From positions 1,889,882 to 1,953,881 of the forward strand of contig NZ_CM001437.1 in assembly GCF_000243275.1 (NCBI RefSeq): a stretch of DNA of 64,000 nt, in the 5' to 3' direction. This DNA is from Myroides odoratus DSM 2801 (lineage in GTDB: Bacteria > Bacteroidota > Bacteroidia > Flavobacteriales > Flavobacteriaceae). Shown in pieces: positions 1 through 8,682 of the stretch. Under the pieces are notes generated by a model that did no database searches, was not told the origin of the DNA, and saw only the letters and a program-made list of their open reading frames with translations. Each line of letters opens with the position of its first letter. Positions within the stretch are counted from its first letter, which is position 1. The position numbers and the translations under genes were made by a program.

Positions 1-200
1 TAATGACAGAAGAACAACCCAAAGAATTGCATATTGCTGTGGTTATTGCAGCTCCAGAGGGTATTGAATACCTAGAACAGCAATTACCTGCAAATGTGCA
101 TTTATGGGTAGCAACACTAGATGAGAAGCTAGATGATCACAACTACATTGTTCCTGGTTTAGGAGATGCTGGTGATTTAGCTTATGGTCAAAAGCTATAA
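1..200 (+). CDS. upp: Uracil phosphoribosyltransferase, C-terminal fragment
   Basis: This is the last 65 or so codons of a gene that begins before the window. The product joins uracil to PRPP to give UMP in pyrimidine salvage in the cytoplasm. The visible part carries the family's C-terminal signature, with an APEGIEYL helix, an LDEKL stretch and IVPGLGDAGD near the end, which forms the uracil-binding loop. The usual Arg after GDAGD is replaced by Leu (GDAGDLAYGQ), which is common variation at this position as far as I recall. Its stop codon overlaps the end of the convergent membrane-protein gene by 6 bases. Confidence 0.9.
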   Translation, partial: MTEEQPKELHIAVVIAAPEGIEYLEQQLPANVHLWVATLDEKLDDHNYIVPGLGDAGDLAYGQKL

Positions 201-1133
201 GATGAACAATTGCATCAGGTAGAAAAATAACCCAATACAGAAAACACTGTAAACGTTGGCTTCTTTTCGCCAGCGTTGTGGAATACTTTCAATGTAATTA
301 GCACCTAAAATAGCTAAAGGAAAGAAAGTAAACAGCAATAATCCATTGGATTTTTCTGCCGAAACAACATAAATAACAGCACCTATAAGAAATGACAAAA
401 TGATTTTCTTGTAGGTGTTTTGCATATTATACGGTTTACTTTTGATGGCCAATGCTTGCGAAACCGCATAGAGTAAAGCAATAGAGACAAATACAGCTAG
501 GGCAATATTTTGATAAACATTGTCAAAATACATAAAATCAAAACTAATTTGCACGCGTTCGGTCCACCAATCAATGAAATGCACCTCTTGGATTAATAAA
601 TAAAGGCTTAAGAAAATAGAAGCCCCTAAAAAAGACACCAGTGGAATAATCCAATTTCGATAGTCTTTTGCACCAAAAAAAGCGATAGCATAAAATAGAA
701 GGATGAAATATAGAATGCTCCAAAAGTGAAATAAACTAGCAAAACAAATCCACAACGAAGCGTCTAATAACTTTTCTTTGGACTGTTTTAAAGAGTGTAA
801 CGAAAAAATACGGCGCAAAGCCAAGAGAATAAAATAGCTTGCAACAATGACCCTTACATTCTCAAAAGAGGTAGGAAAAATAAACAAAAAGCTCGTGAAA
901 ATAAGCGGTACATAAGCAGAATCATCGACCAATCTATTTCTCGAAACAATAAATTGAGATATATACATCATCAACAATAACAGCACTAAAACACCTCCTC
1001 TTTTGATGATTTCGAATGTTGTCCATTCAATGCTAAAATCCAAACCAATAAACAAACCATAACCTGTCACGATTAAAAGCGTAAGCATGATATAGTTAAT
1101 CGGTCTAGTTTTGCTAAAAATACTTGCTAACAT
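195..1133 (-). CDS. DUF6427-like multi-pass membrane protein
   Basis: A 312-residue, very hydrophobic protein with about eight to ten predicted membrane segments spread over its whole length and short charged loops. It has no recognisable catalytic motif. Its length and its position beside upp and purD match a flavobacterial family I recall as DUF6427; that name is from memory. Its 3' end overlaps the upp stop codon in convergent orientation. Function is unknown; a role in the cell envelope is only a guess from membrane topology. Confidence 0.8.
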   Translation of the reverse strand: MLASIFSKTRPINYIMLTLLIVTGYGLFIGLDFSIEWTTFEIIKRGGVLVLLLLMMYISQFIVSRNRLVDDSAYVPLIFTSFLFIFPTSFENVRVIVASYFILLALRRIFSLHSLKQSKEKLLDASLWICFASLFHFWSILYFILLFYAIAFFGAKDYRNWIIPLVSFLGASIFLSLYLLIQEVHFIDWWTERVQISFDFMYFDNVYQNIALAVFVSIALLYAVSQALAIKSKPYNMQNTYKKIILSFLIGAVIYVVSAEKSNGLLLFTFFPLAILGANYIESIPQRWRKEANVYSVFCIGLFFYLMQLFIL

Positions 1134-1241
1134 GTATATATTTTATATTTTTGTAGTACTATTTGTTTCTTTGGGTATTTTGTATTCTTACTAAATATTA
1201 TAAAATGCAAATAATATTATCTAATTTAAAAATAAAGGACA

Positions 1242-1472
1242 ATGACTTCATTTTTTAATGGTTTAGGATTCTTGTTTGAAAAGGTGCTTTTCATCCCAAT
1301 GGATATCTTTGCAAAACTAGAACTTGAGAACTGGTGGACTGCAAACATCATTACTTGGATTTTCATCCTAATTACTTGCTACTTCTTTGTATTTTGGTTA
1401 AAACAATTACAATTGTTTAAATCAAATAACGAAGATACACAAGATACGACAGCCCACTCATTTCTAAAGTAA
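1242..1472 (+). CDS. Small DUF6341-like membrane protein
   Basis: A 76-residue protein with an amphipathic N-terminus, the aromatic segment ENWWTANIITWIF leading into one clear membrane helix at about residues 33-53, and a polar C-terminal tail ending HSFLK. This layout matches a short flavobacterial family that I recall as DUF6341, found next to purD and the DUF6427 gene. The gene is divergent from the DUF6427 gene and convergent with purD, 9 bases apart. A strong terminator for it lies inside the 3' end of purD. Function is unknown. Confidence 0.75.
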   Translation: MTSFFNGLGFLFEKVLFIPMDIFAKLELENWWTANIITWIFILITCYFFVFWLKQLQLFKSNNEDTQDTTAHSFLK

Positions 1473-1481
1473 TCAACTATC

Positions 1482-2753
1482 TTAAAGATCGAATCCGATA
1501 TCTTTACGATAATAAATCTTATCAAAATTTAGTTTATCTATATTTTGATAAGATTTTTTTAATGCCTCATCGTAGTTATTTCCGTATGAAGTAACAGCAA
1601 GTACACGTCCTCCATTGGTCACAATTGCATCCTCTTTTAAGGCTGTTCCCGCATGGAAAACAATAGAATCTTCTACTTGTTCAATACCTGTAATTACTTT
1701 TCCTTTTTCATACTCTTCTGGATATCCTCCTGATACAAGCATAACAGTCGTTGCGCTACGTGCATCTAATTCAATGGTCATGGTATCCAATTCCTCTTTT
1801 GCAATGGCTTGGAACAAGGCTACTAAATCTGATTTCACTCTTGGCATCACAACCTCTGTTTCAGGATCCCCCATACGAACGTTATATTCAATAACAAATG
1901 GATCTTCTCCTACTTTGATGATTCCAATAAAAATAAATCCTTTATAATCCAATTGATCTTTTTTAATTCCTTCTACTGTCGGAATAACAATGCGATCTTC
2001 TATTTTTTTCAAGAATTCAGCTGTTGCAAATGGCACTGGAGAAACCGCTCCCATACCTCCTGTATTCAATCCCTTATCTCCTTCTCCAATACGCTTGTAG
2101 TCTTTAGCTGTTGGAAGTAATTGATATGATTTTCCGTCTGTTAATACGAAACAACTTAATTCAATTCCCGATAAAAATTCTTCGATTACTACTTTTGAAC
2201 TTGCATCACCAAACTTAGCATCCACCAACATATTTTCTAACTCCGCTTTTGCCTCATTTAGATCTTCCAAGATTACAACTCCTTTACCCGCTGCTAAACC
2301 ATCTGCTTTTAAAACATAAGGGGCTTTAAGCGTTTCTAGGAATTGTTTTCCTTCTTCAACGGTATCTTTTGTAAAACTTTGATACGCGGCAGTAGGAATT
2401 TGGTGTCTGATTAAAAATTCTTTGGCAAAATCTTTACTTCCTTCTAATTGTGCAGCCTCTTTTGAAGGACCAATTACAGGAATATGCTGAATTGCTTCAT
2501 CCTGTTTAAAGAAATCCACAATTCCCTTTACTAAAGGATCTTCTGGCCCAACCACTACCATATCAATATGATGCGTTAAAACCACTTGTTTTACCGCTTC
2601 AAAATCATTGGGATTGATAGCAATATTCTGAGCAATTTGGGCTGTTCCTGCATTTCCAGGAGCTACAAATACAGCTTCACACTGTGGACTTTGCAACATC
2701 TTCCATGTAAGAGCATGTTCACGCCCACCTGAACCTAATAATAAAATTTTCAT
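1482..2753 (-). CDS. purD: Phosphoribosylamine--glycine ligase (GARS)
   Basis: This cytoplasmic enzyme joins glycine to 5-phosphoribosylamine using ATP, the second step of purine synthesis. The 423-residue product has the N-terminal GSGGREHA motif (residues 7-14), the ATP-grasp core with LKADGLAAGKGV and NTGGMGA segments, and the metal-binding MGDPETE motif near residue 290. Length is normal for PurD. I chose the ATG at 2753 rather than the GTG one codon earlier because it gives the usual MKILLLG start. The last codons also encode a terminator for the opposite strand. Confidence 0.96.
   Translation of the reverse strand: MKILLLGSGGREHALTWKMLQSPQCEAVFVAPGNAGTAQIAQNIAINPNDFEAVKQVVLTHHIDMVVVGPEDPLVKGIVDFFKQDEAIQHIPVIGPSKEAAQLEGSKDFAKEFLIRHQIPTAAYQSFTKDTVEEGKQFLETLKAPYVLKADGLAAGKGVVILEDLNEAKAELENMLVDAKFGDASSKVVIEEFLSGIELSCFVLTDGKSYQLLPTAKDYKRIGEGDKGLNTGGMGAVSPVPFATAEFLKKIEDRIVIPTVEGIKKDQLDYKGFIFIGIIKVGEDPFVIEYNVRMGDPETEVVMPRVKSDLVALFQAIAKEELDTMTIELDARSATTVMLVSGGYPEEYEKGKVITGIEQVEDSIVFHAGTALKEDAIVTNGGRVLAVTSYGNNYDEALKKSYQNIDKLNFDKIYYRKDIGFDL
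1515..1560 (+). terminator. Rho-independent terminator inside purD
   Basis: A perfect 14-bp inverted repeat (1515-1528 pairing with 1542-1555) with a 13-base loop is followed by a run of T on the plus strand. It would end the transcript of the small gene at 1242-1472. It lies wholly within the C-terminal codons of the opposite-strand purD gene. Confidence 0.8.
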
Positions 2754-2804
2754 CACTTGTGTTGTTTGTTATTATGGTTCAAAAATAATTATAAAAAAAT
2801 GAAT

Positions 2805-2841
2805 AAAGAAAAAGTTCCTAAGAATAAGAAGGACAACTTTA
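2805..2841 (-). terminator. Possible terminator after the sugar transferase gene
   Basis: Read on the minus strand, AAAGTT and CCT pair with AGG and AACTTT across a short loop, with a 2-base bulge, and T residues follow. It sits between the sugar transferase gene and purD. The stem is imperfect. Confidence 0.45.
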
Positions 2842-2851
2842 TAAAAAGCAA

Positions 2852-4201
2852 TTAGTATGCTTTTTCTTCACCCGCAAAAACATTGTACACGGTTAAGTAA
2901 ATAATCTTTAAATCCAATAGAATAGACCAGTTTTCTAAGTAAAACAAGTCATATTTAAACCGGTTGATAATATCCCTATCATTTTCTATTTCACCGCGAT
3001 AACCATGGGTCTGAGCCATTCCTGTAATCCCGGGTTTAACCAAATGCCTCAACATAAATCGGCTGACGCGTTTTGAATACATCTTGGTGTGTACAACCAT
3101 ATGCGGACGAGGCCCTACAATAGACATATCCCCAAAGAATACATTGATAAACTGTGGAAACTCATCCAAGCTCGATTTGCGCAGAAAAGCTCCGATTTTA
3201 GTAATGCGTTGATCATTTCGCGTTGCTTGTTGTTTGTCACTATCATCGTTGATACGCATCGATCTAAACTTATAGCACCAAAATTCTTCATCGTTTAATC
3301 CTGTTCGCTTTTGTTTGAAAAAAACGGGGCCCTTAGATTCTCTTTTAATCAAGATAGCCACCAAAGGAACCAACCACGACAAGACAAAAACAATCACAAA
3401 TAAAGAAAAAACGAGATCAAATAAGCGTTTAATCAACTTGTTATATGGTTTATCTAATGGAATGATTCGTCTCGGTACTACGGGAATTAAATCATAGTAT
3501 TCGATGGTTAAATTGTTATTTAAAATATCCTTTTGTGTAGGTACATAACGCACCGTTATCATACTATTATCTGCAAATTCGAGAATCTCCAAAAAATTCT
3601 TCTCTTTCGTAAAGGAAAACTGTATAAAAAGCTCATCAACTAGATTACTGGATAAATATTCCTTTAAATCTTCTAAGCTTTCATCTTCTAAATTATAAAA
3701 GTGATTATTAATGCGATACCCTAAGTCTGTTCGCTTTAAAAGCACTGATTTTAGGTTGCTTACTTCTCGACCATTTCCCAATAACACTATATTCCTAAAG
3801 TTACCACCTAAGAATTTTCTAATGTATTTCAGTAAAAAGAAAATCGTAAACTTGATGGTACAAATAATGACGAAAATAGAGATTCCATAACCAATTAAAT
3901 CTCTTATTTCTGCAAATCGATCAAAAATACCATTATACGAGGCAACTAATATAAACTGAAAGACAAATTGTTTGAATACTTTCTCCGCTACACGAACCGT
4001 CTTCGTATGTCGGAAAACATCATAATATCCACTTAATCCAGCGGCCACCAACCAACCAATAGACAGAACAATATGAAATAAATAATGTTGCTCAGTAAAT
4101 GTAGAAAACCACACCTGAGCTAATACATTGATTGTAATTAAATCAATACACGTAGTTAATGGGCGTATTAAATAAGAATACCTGCCTGCTTTTTTACTCA
4201 T
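2852..4201 (-). CDS. Polyprenyl-phosphate sugar-phosphotransferase (WcaJ/WbaP type)
   Basis: This inner-membrane enzyme should start the polysaccharide repeat unit by moving a sugar phosphate from a UDP-sugar to undecaprenyl phosphate. The 449-residue protein has four or five N-terminal membrane helices, a CoA-binding-like middle region around FRNIVLLGNG, and a C-terminal bacterial sugar transferase domain from about residue 260. That domain shows the KRLFDLVFSLFVIV membrane segment, KQKRTGLNDEEFWCYKFRSM, and the catalytic DEFPQFINVFFGDMSIVGPRP stretch. Its start overlaps the upstream UDP-glucuronate decarboxylase stop by one base, so the two are coupled. The exact sugar cannot be read from sequence. 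Confidence 0.92.
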   Translation of the reverse strand: MSKKAGRYSYLIRPLTTCIDLITINVLAQVWFSTFTEQHYLFHIVLSIGWLVAAGLSGYYDVFRHTKTVRVAEKVFKQFVFQFILVASYNGIFDRFAEIRDLIGYGISIFVIICTIKFTIFFLLKYIRKFLGGNFRNIVLLGNGREVSNLKSVLLKRTDLGYRINNHFYNLEDESLEDLKEYLSSNLVDELFIQFSFTKEKNFLEILEFADNSMITVRYVPTQKDILNNNLTIEYYDLIPVVPRRIIPLDKPYNKLIKRLFDLVFSLFVIVFVLSWLVPLVAILIKRESKGPVFFKQKRTGLNDEEFWCYKFRSMRINDDSDKQQATRNDQRITKIGAFLRKSSLDEFPQFINVFFGDMSIVGPRPHMVVHTKMYSKRVSRFMLRHLVKPGITGMAQTHGYRGEIENDRDIINRFKYDLFYLENWSILLDLKIIYLTVYNVFAGEEKAY

Positions 4202-5184
4202 TAATAAATGTAGTTTGAAAAATCTTTATGTTCTTCTCGTTCTAAATCAGCGGCTGTAAAAGCCTTAAAATAATCTAATGTATGTTGCATACCTTCTGCT
4301 CTACCAATCTTAGGCATCCATCCTAAAAGTGTTTTAGCCTTGGTTATATCAGGACAACGCTGTAAAGGGTCATTTATTGGCAATTCTTTGTAAATTATTT
4401 TTTGTTCACTATTGGTTAAACGAATAATCTCTTTGGCAAAATCTAAAATCTTAATTTCATCAGGATTACCGATATTCACAGGTAAATGATAGTCTGACAA
4501 CAACAGGCGGTAAATTCCTTCCACTTGATCATCAACGTAGCAAAAAGAACGCGTTTGACTCCCATCTCCAAAAACGGTTAAATCCTCTCCTCTTAAAGCT
4601 TGTCCTATGAATGCAGGAATTACCCTTCCGTCATTGAGTCGCATACGAGGTCCATACGTATTAAAAATACGCACAATGCGAGTCTCTAGTCCATGAAAAG
4701 TATGATACGCCATCGTTATAGACTCTTGAAAGCGCTTTGCTTCATCATAAACACCTCGTGGACCAATACTATTGACATTGCCATAATATTCTTCTGTTTG
4801 TGGATGAACCAAAGGATCCCCATAAACTTCAGATGTTGATGCAATTAAAATACGAGCATTTTTTACACGTGCTAATCCCAATAAATTATGCGTCCCTAAA
4901 GAACCTACTTTTAGCGTTTGAATTGGAATCTTCAAGTAATCAATAGGGCTTGCTGGCGAAGCGAAATGAAGAATATAGTCTAATTGTCCAGGAACATGAA
5001 CAAACTTAGTTATATCATGATGATAGAACTCAAAATGCGCTTCTGCAAATAAGTGTTCAATATTTCTCAAATCACCCGTAATCAAATTATCCATACCAAT
5101 GACATGAAATCCTTCTGCGAGGAAACGATCACATAAATGAGATCCCAAAAAACCAGCTGCTCCTGTTATTAAAATACGTTTCAT
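4201..5184 (-). CDS. UDP-glucuronate decarboxylase (UXS), SDR family
   Basis: An extended short-chain dehydrogenase that should convert UDP-glucuronate to UDP-xylose with bound NAD. The Rossmann motif GAAGFLGSH lies at residues 8-16, the N-terminal [15 protein letters not shown] stretch is typical of UXS, and the catalytic Tyr-Lys pair is in GVYDEAKRF near residue 145. The NTYGPRM and DGRVIPAF segments are also characteristic. The ATG at 5184 gives the expected MKRILITG start; an in-frame start 21 bases upstream adds only MLGNKNR. It overlaps the sugar transferase by one base, suggesting xylose or a derivative in the polymer. Closely related NDP-sugar epimerases cannot be fully excluded. Confidence 0.9.
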   Translation of the reverse strand: MKRILITGAAGFLGSHLCDRFLAEGFHVIGMDNLITGDLRNIEHLFAEAHFEFYHHDITKFVHVPGQLDYILHFASPASPIDYLKIPIQTLKVGSLGTHNLLGLARVKNARILIASTSEVYGDPLVHPQTEEYYGNVNSIGPRGVYDEAKRFQESITMAYHTFHGLETRIVRIFNTYGPRMRLNDGRVIPAFIGQALRGEDLTVFGDGSQTRSFCYVDDQVEGIYRLLLSDYHLPVNIGNPDEIKILDFAKEIIRLTNSEQKIIYKELPINDPLQRCPDITKAKTLLGWMPKIGRAEGMQHTLDYFKAFTAADLEREEHKDFSNYIY

Positions 5185-5272
5185 TCTATTTTTATTTCCT
5201 AACAAAGTTAAAGAACTTTCTCTATTCTCAGAATTGTTAGGTATTGATTTTACAAATCTTGAATAAATAAGC

Positions 5273-5286
5273 TAAATTTGCTTTTA
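5273..5286 (+). promoter_or_regulatory. Bacteroidota-type -7 box upstream of the GT4 gene
   Basis: TAAATTTG at 5273-5280 matches the TAnnTTTG consensus and lies 22 bases before the ATG at 5303. A TTG at ideal -33 spacing is not seen, so only the -7 half is supported. Confidence 0.5.
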
Positions 5287-5302
5287 TAAATTTAGATTTC
5301 GA

Positions 5303-6388
5303 ATGAAAATTATCCATATCGTAGAATCTTTTGGCGGAGGAGTATATTCATATTTTAAAGATTTGGCTATGTTTTTTAGCCAACACTCTGATATTGAAAC
5401 CTATATCATCTACAGTAATAAAAGAAAAGAAATTACACAAGATCAAATTGACCAAGATTTTCCTTCTTCTATCCACTTGATACCACTTGAAATGGAAAGG
5501 GAATTAAAACCAATACAGGATCTTCGTTCTACTTTTGCCTTAAGAAAAACAATAAAACAGCTAAGGCCTGATATTATTCATCTACATTCATCTAAAGCAG
5601 GCGTCATAGGTAGGTGGGCAAGTTCCATGCCAAATTACAAGAGAAAAGTGTTTTATACGCCCCATGGTTATTCTTTTTTGCGTCAGGACATCTCACCTGT
5701 AAAGCAAAAAATATTTTACACCATTGAGAAATTAACCCAACTAATCTTTGGCGGAACAACCATTGCTTGTGGAGATACAGAATACAAGCTAGCACAGCGA
5801 ATAGGTACTTCTCTTTTAGTTCGAAATGGAATTGATTTAACGCATTTAAACCAACATTATATAGCTAACGAAAATACGTCTAATCAATTAACGATTGGAA
5901 CAATTGGACGAATCTCCTATCAAAAAAATCCTAAACTATTTAATGAAGTTGCTTTACTATTTCCACAACACCAATTCCTATGGATTGGCGATGGAGAACT
6001 TCGCGATCAACTCACTGCACCAAATATCACAATATCAGGGTGGTTTACCAATAATACCGCTGTGTTTCCTTATTTAAATCAGCTAGACATTTATATGCAA
6101 ACTTCGCTTTGGGAGGGTCTTCCTATTGCTGTACTAGAGGCAATGGCTTTTAGAAAGCCTATTTTAGCGACTGATGTTATTGGCAATAATGACATTGTTG
6201 AACCAAACATCAATGGTTTTTTGTTTACGCAAGCAAACGATTTATCCTCTAAAATTGAACAATTAGAAGACGCATATTTTCGAAAAAAAATAGGTGAACA
6301 AGCCTATATTATTTGCGAAGAGAAGTTCGATAAAAATAAAAACTTTAGTCAGCTTTTAGAAATCTACACTGCAAATAATACGCGCTAA
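5303..6388 (+). CDS. Glycosyltransferase family 4
   Basis: A 361-residue cytoplasmic retaining glycosyltransferase of GT-B fold. The N-terminal domain opens with IVESFGGGVYSYFKDL, which forms the acceptor loop, and includes DIIHLHSSKAGVIGR and the YTPHGYSFL segment. The C-terminal nucleotide-sugar domain has GTIGRISYQKNP and the EX7E motif, with Glu271 and Glu279 in WEGLPIAVLEAM. It is the only plus-strand gene in the polysaccharide locus, and its last 44 bases overlap the convergent ligase gene. It probably adds one sugar to the lipid-linked repeat unit; donor and acceptor are unknown. Confidence 0.92.
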   Translation: MKIIHIVESFGGGVYSYFKDLAMFFSQHSDIETYIIYSNKRKEITQDQIDQDFPSSIHLIPLEMERELKPIQDLRSTFALRKTIKQLRPDIIHLHSSKAGVIGRWASSMPNYKRKVFYTPHGYSFLRQDISPVKQKIFYTIEKLTQLIFGGTTIACGDTEYKLAQRIGTSLLVRNGIDLTHLNQHYIANENTSNQLTIGTIGRISYQKNPKLFNEVALLFPQHQFLWIGDGELRDQLTAPNITISGWFTNNTAVFPYLNQLDIYMQTSLWEGLPIAVLEAMAFRKPILATDVIGNNDIVEPNINGFLFTQANDLSSKIEQLEDAYFRKKIGEQAYIICEEKFDKNKNFSQLLEIYTANNTR

Positions 6389-7643
6389 AAAGACTCAAGA
6401 ACCAACCACTATAGACAATCCCCATAAAAAGGGATAAATAACTATCAAAAACATTAGCAATCATCATATTAAAAAAGAAGACTAGCAATAGAACATTTTT
6501 TAATCTAAAACTTAGATATCCTGCTAATACAATATAGCTAAGTAATGCCACTAATCCAAGAAGGCCAAATTTAACTAGACTTTCTATGTATTGATTGTGA
6601 ATACCTAGTTTATATTTATACAAGAAATGTTGTTTTGTTTTTTCATAGTGTTCATAAAGTAGTGGGTCTAAATCAGAAGCACCTACGCCTACTAAAACAG
6701 AATGATTTTGCATAATCTCATAAGCAGATTTCCAAACACTCAATCTCAAAGCAAATGAATTGTATGCATTACTTTCAGGGTGATCAATTTCATCTAATTT
6801 ACCTACCTTATTTAGATGACCAAACGTTACAGTCGTATATTTTTCTTTAAAATAAGGGACTTTGGTAATAACCATAAATGCACTCATTACCAAAAACATA
6901 AAGGTTAAAACAATACTCATTTTAGTTTTAAATGATCGTTTTTTTGAATTGGCAAAATAAGCAATGATAATCGTTAAATACCCCAAAAACATTAAAAATA
7001 AAGCTACTCTTGTATTAATAATAAACACAAAACAAGAAACAGCAATAATCATTAACAAGTATAATATATTATGAATCACTCCTCGAGAATTATAATGGTG
7101 AATAAAATAATAGAATAGAATACTTGATACAAATGTTAAATGTAAATTGACATTAGGTGCGTGATTTCCAAAACTATCTGCAATGACATAACCTGCTTCC
7201 CATAAAAGATTACCACTCAGATAAATACTAACTTTTTCTGGTTCACTAATAACAAAACGAGTCAAGTAAAATGCTGTTAGTACAAAAACTACTTTTGCAT
7301 AATTTTCTACTATAAAATGAAACTTGACATCTTTATAATTTCCAAGAATAAAAATTGGTAAAAGTAATAAACTGAGGTATTTTTCTAAACTTTTTAGTGC
7401 AATCCCGAGATCAGAACTATTCCACAAAAAAATAACCTCTATCCAAAACAAAGACGAAAGGACCAAACACAAAAGTTTTGCTTCTTTCGAAAATATTAAT
7501 TTTCTTTTAAAAATCACACAGAATACCAGAAACACAATAATCAATATAGTGCTCAATTTGCGAATAAAGAAAGTTGATCCAATAAGTAGAATCAAAATAT
7601 TAAAAGCCGCATCTATTTTATTTTGTACGTTGCTCTTTTCCAT
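6345..7643 (-). CDS. O-antigen ligase/polymerase family membrane protein
   Basis: A 432-residue protein with about ten to twelve membrane segments and one large outer loop between about residues 260 and 350. After this loop comes GIHNQYIESLVKFGLLG, which matches the conserved His-Asn-X-Tyr-Leu/Ile-Glu signature of the Wzy_C/WaaL superfamily. It should either polymerise repeat units or ligate the polymer to a lipid or protein acceptor on the periplasmic side. It overlaps the next upstream gene by 26 bases, implying translation coupling, and overlaps the convergent GT4 gene by 44 bases. Polymerase versus ligase cannot be told from sequence alone. Confidence 0.85.
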   Translation of the reverse strand: MEKSNVQNKIDAAFNILILLIGSTFFIRKLSTILIIVFLVFCVIFKRKLIFSKEAKLLCLVLSSLFWIEVIFLWNSSDLGIALKSLEKYLSLLLLPIFILGNYKDVKFHFIVENYAKVVFVLTAFYLTRFVISEPEKVSIYLSGNLLWEAGYVIADSFGNHAPNVNLHLTFVSSILFYYFIHHYNSRGVIHNILYLLMIIAVSCFVFIINTRVALFLMFLGYLTIIIAYFANSKKRSFKTKMSIVLTFMFLVMSAFMVITKVPYFKEKYTTVTFGHLNKVGKLDEIDHPESNAYNSFALRLSVWKSAYEIMQNHSVLVGVGASDLDPLLYEHYEKTKQHFLYKYKLGIHNQYIESLVKFGLLGLVALLSYIVLAGYLSFRLKNVLLLVFFFNMMIANVFDSYLSLFMGIVYSGWFLSLFSAYYLQCRFLKAD

Positions 7644-8682
7644 AAATTATAAAATAGTAAAGGATTGGGAAAAAACCGATTTTATGTCGAACTGCTGAAC
7701 CTAAATCTGGTTCAAATATGCCTTGTATTAAAAAAAAAGAGAGGCATAACAAAAGTGCAAAAACTTCTGTTTTGTACTTACTCAATTGTTTAAATGGAGT
7801 AATACATGCTTGAATCAAAAACCAGTCAAGCAAAAGTTGCCAAATAACAAAAGCTCCGATTTGTGGCTTAAGCAACATTTTTACATGAATGACAGGAATA
7901 TTTACACTAATGATTCCATAAAGAATACTGAACATTTCGTTCAAATAGGTTAAAGGACGCAAAGGCGAAGTAATAATAGATTGCGCATAGTCCTCTCCTC
8001 TTCTGAGGTCATTAAGTTGTTCTCTATATACTTCGGACAAAAAATTTCCTTTTAAAAAATAAAAGAAAAAAGAGAAGCAAAATAAGATAACAACCCCTGA
8101 AATAAGCATTTTAAGTCCCGTATACTGGCGATTTGATGCTATACCAATAAACCACATCCCACAGATTAAAAACGGCATTAAAAGGTAATAAGGGCGAAAC
8201 AATGCTCCTGTAATAAGGAAAACCAATAATATACTAACAACCTTAACGTCTAATGCAATCTTCTTGCTTTGAATAATAAATACAATACAAGCAACAATAA
8301 CAAAAGACAAGAACTCTTTACTTGGCTGTCCAATAAAAACACCTAAGAGTACAAAAGAGATATACAAAAAGATATTCCGAACAGTCAATCGATGAAAATC
8401 CTTAGGAACACCTATTTTATTTAAAAGATAGCATAAAATTGGCAACTGTAACAATGCTACAACACTATATGGTACCTTATTTAAACCAAAAAGATGATAG
8501 AAACTTATAGTAAAAGGATAACTTCCTCCCAACCATCCTATCTCATTATTAGGGTCCTCCGAAATAATTTGGGCATCAAAGAAGAATTTTTCTGGTAATA
8601 CAAGACTAGATACAATTCCTACCAGAATTGAAAAGAAGCAAATAAGAATAAAAGCATATTTATTTCCCGCTAATTCTTTCAT
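7618..8682 (-). CDS. Multi-pass membrane protein, possible polysaccharide polymerase
   Basis: A 354-residue hydrophobic protein with about ten predicted membrane helices and no motif that I can assign with certainty. A polar loop at about residues 35-60 and another around 215-235 would face the periplasm. Its position between glycosyltransferase and ligase-like genes, and 23-26 base overlaps with both, suggest it works with them. Wzy polymerases are poorly conserved, so this could be the polymerase and the neighbour at 6345-7643 the ligase. No closer assignment is justified. Confidence 0.65.
   Translation of the reverse strand: MKELAGNKYAFILICFFSILVGIVSSLVLPEKFFFDAQIISEDPNNEIGWLGGSYPFTISFYHLFGLNKVPYSVVALLQLPILCYLLNKIGVPKDFHRLTVRNIFLYISFVLLGVFIGQPSKEFLSFVIVACIVFIIQSKKIALDVKVVSILLVFLITGALFRPYYLLMPFLICGMWFIGIASNRQYTGLKMLISGVVILFCFSFFFYFLKGNFLSEVYREQLNDLRRGEDYAQSIITSPLRPLTYLNEMFSILYGIISVNIPVIHVKMLLKPQIGAFVIWQLLLDWFLIQACITPFKQLSKYKTEVFALLLCLSFFLIQGIFEPDLGSAVRHKIGFFPILYYFIIYGKEQRTK

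Noticed and set aside
1473..1510. Hairpin AAAGAT/ATCTTT after purD as a terminator
   Set aside because: The stem is short and has no T-run on the minus strand.
1615..1947. 110-codon plus-strand frame opposite purD
   Set aside because: It is an antisense frame of a highly conserved gene and shows no promoter or motif.
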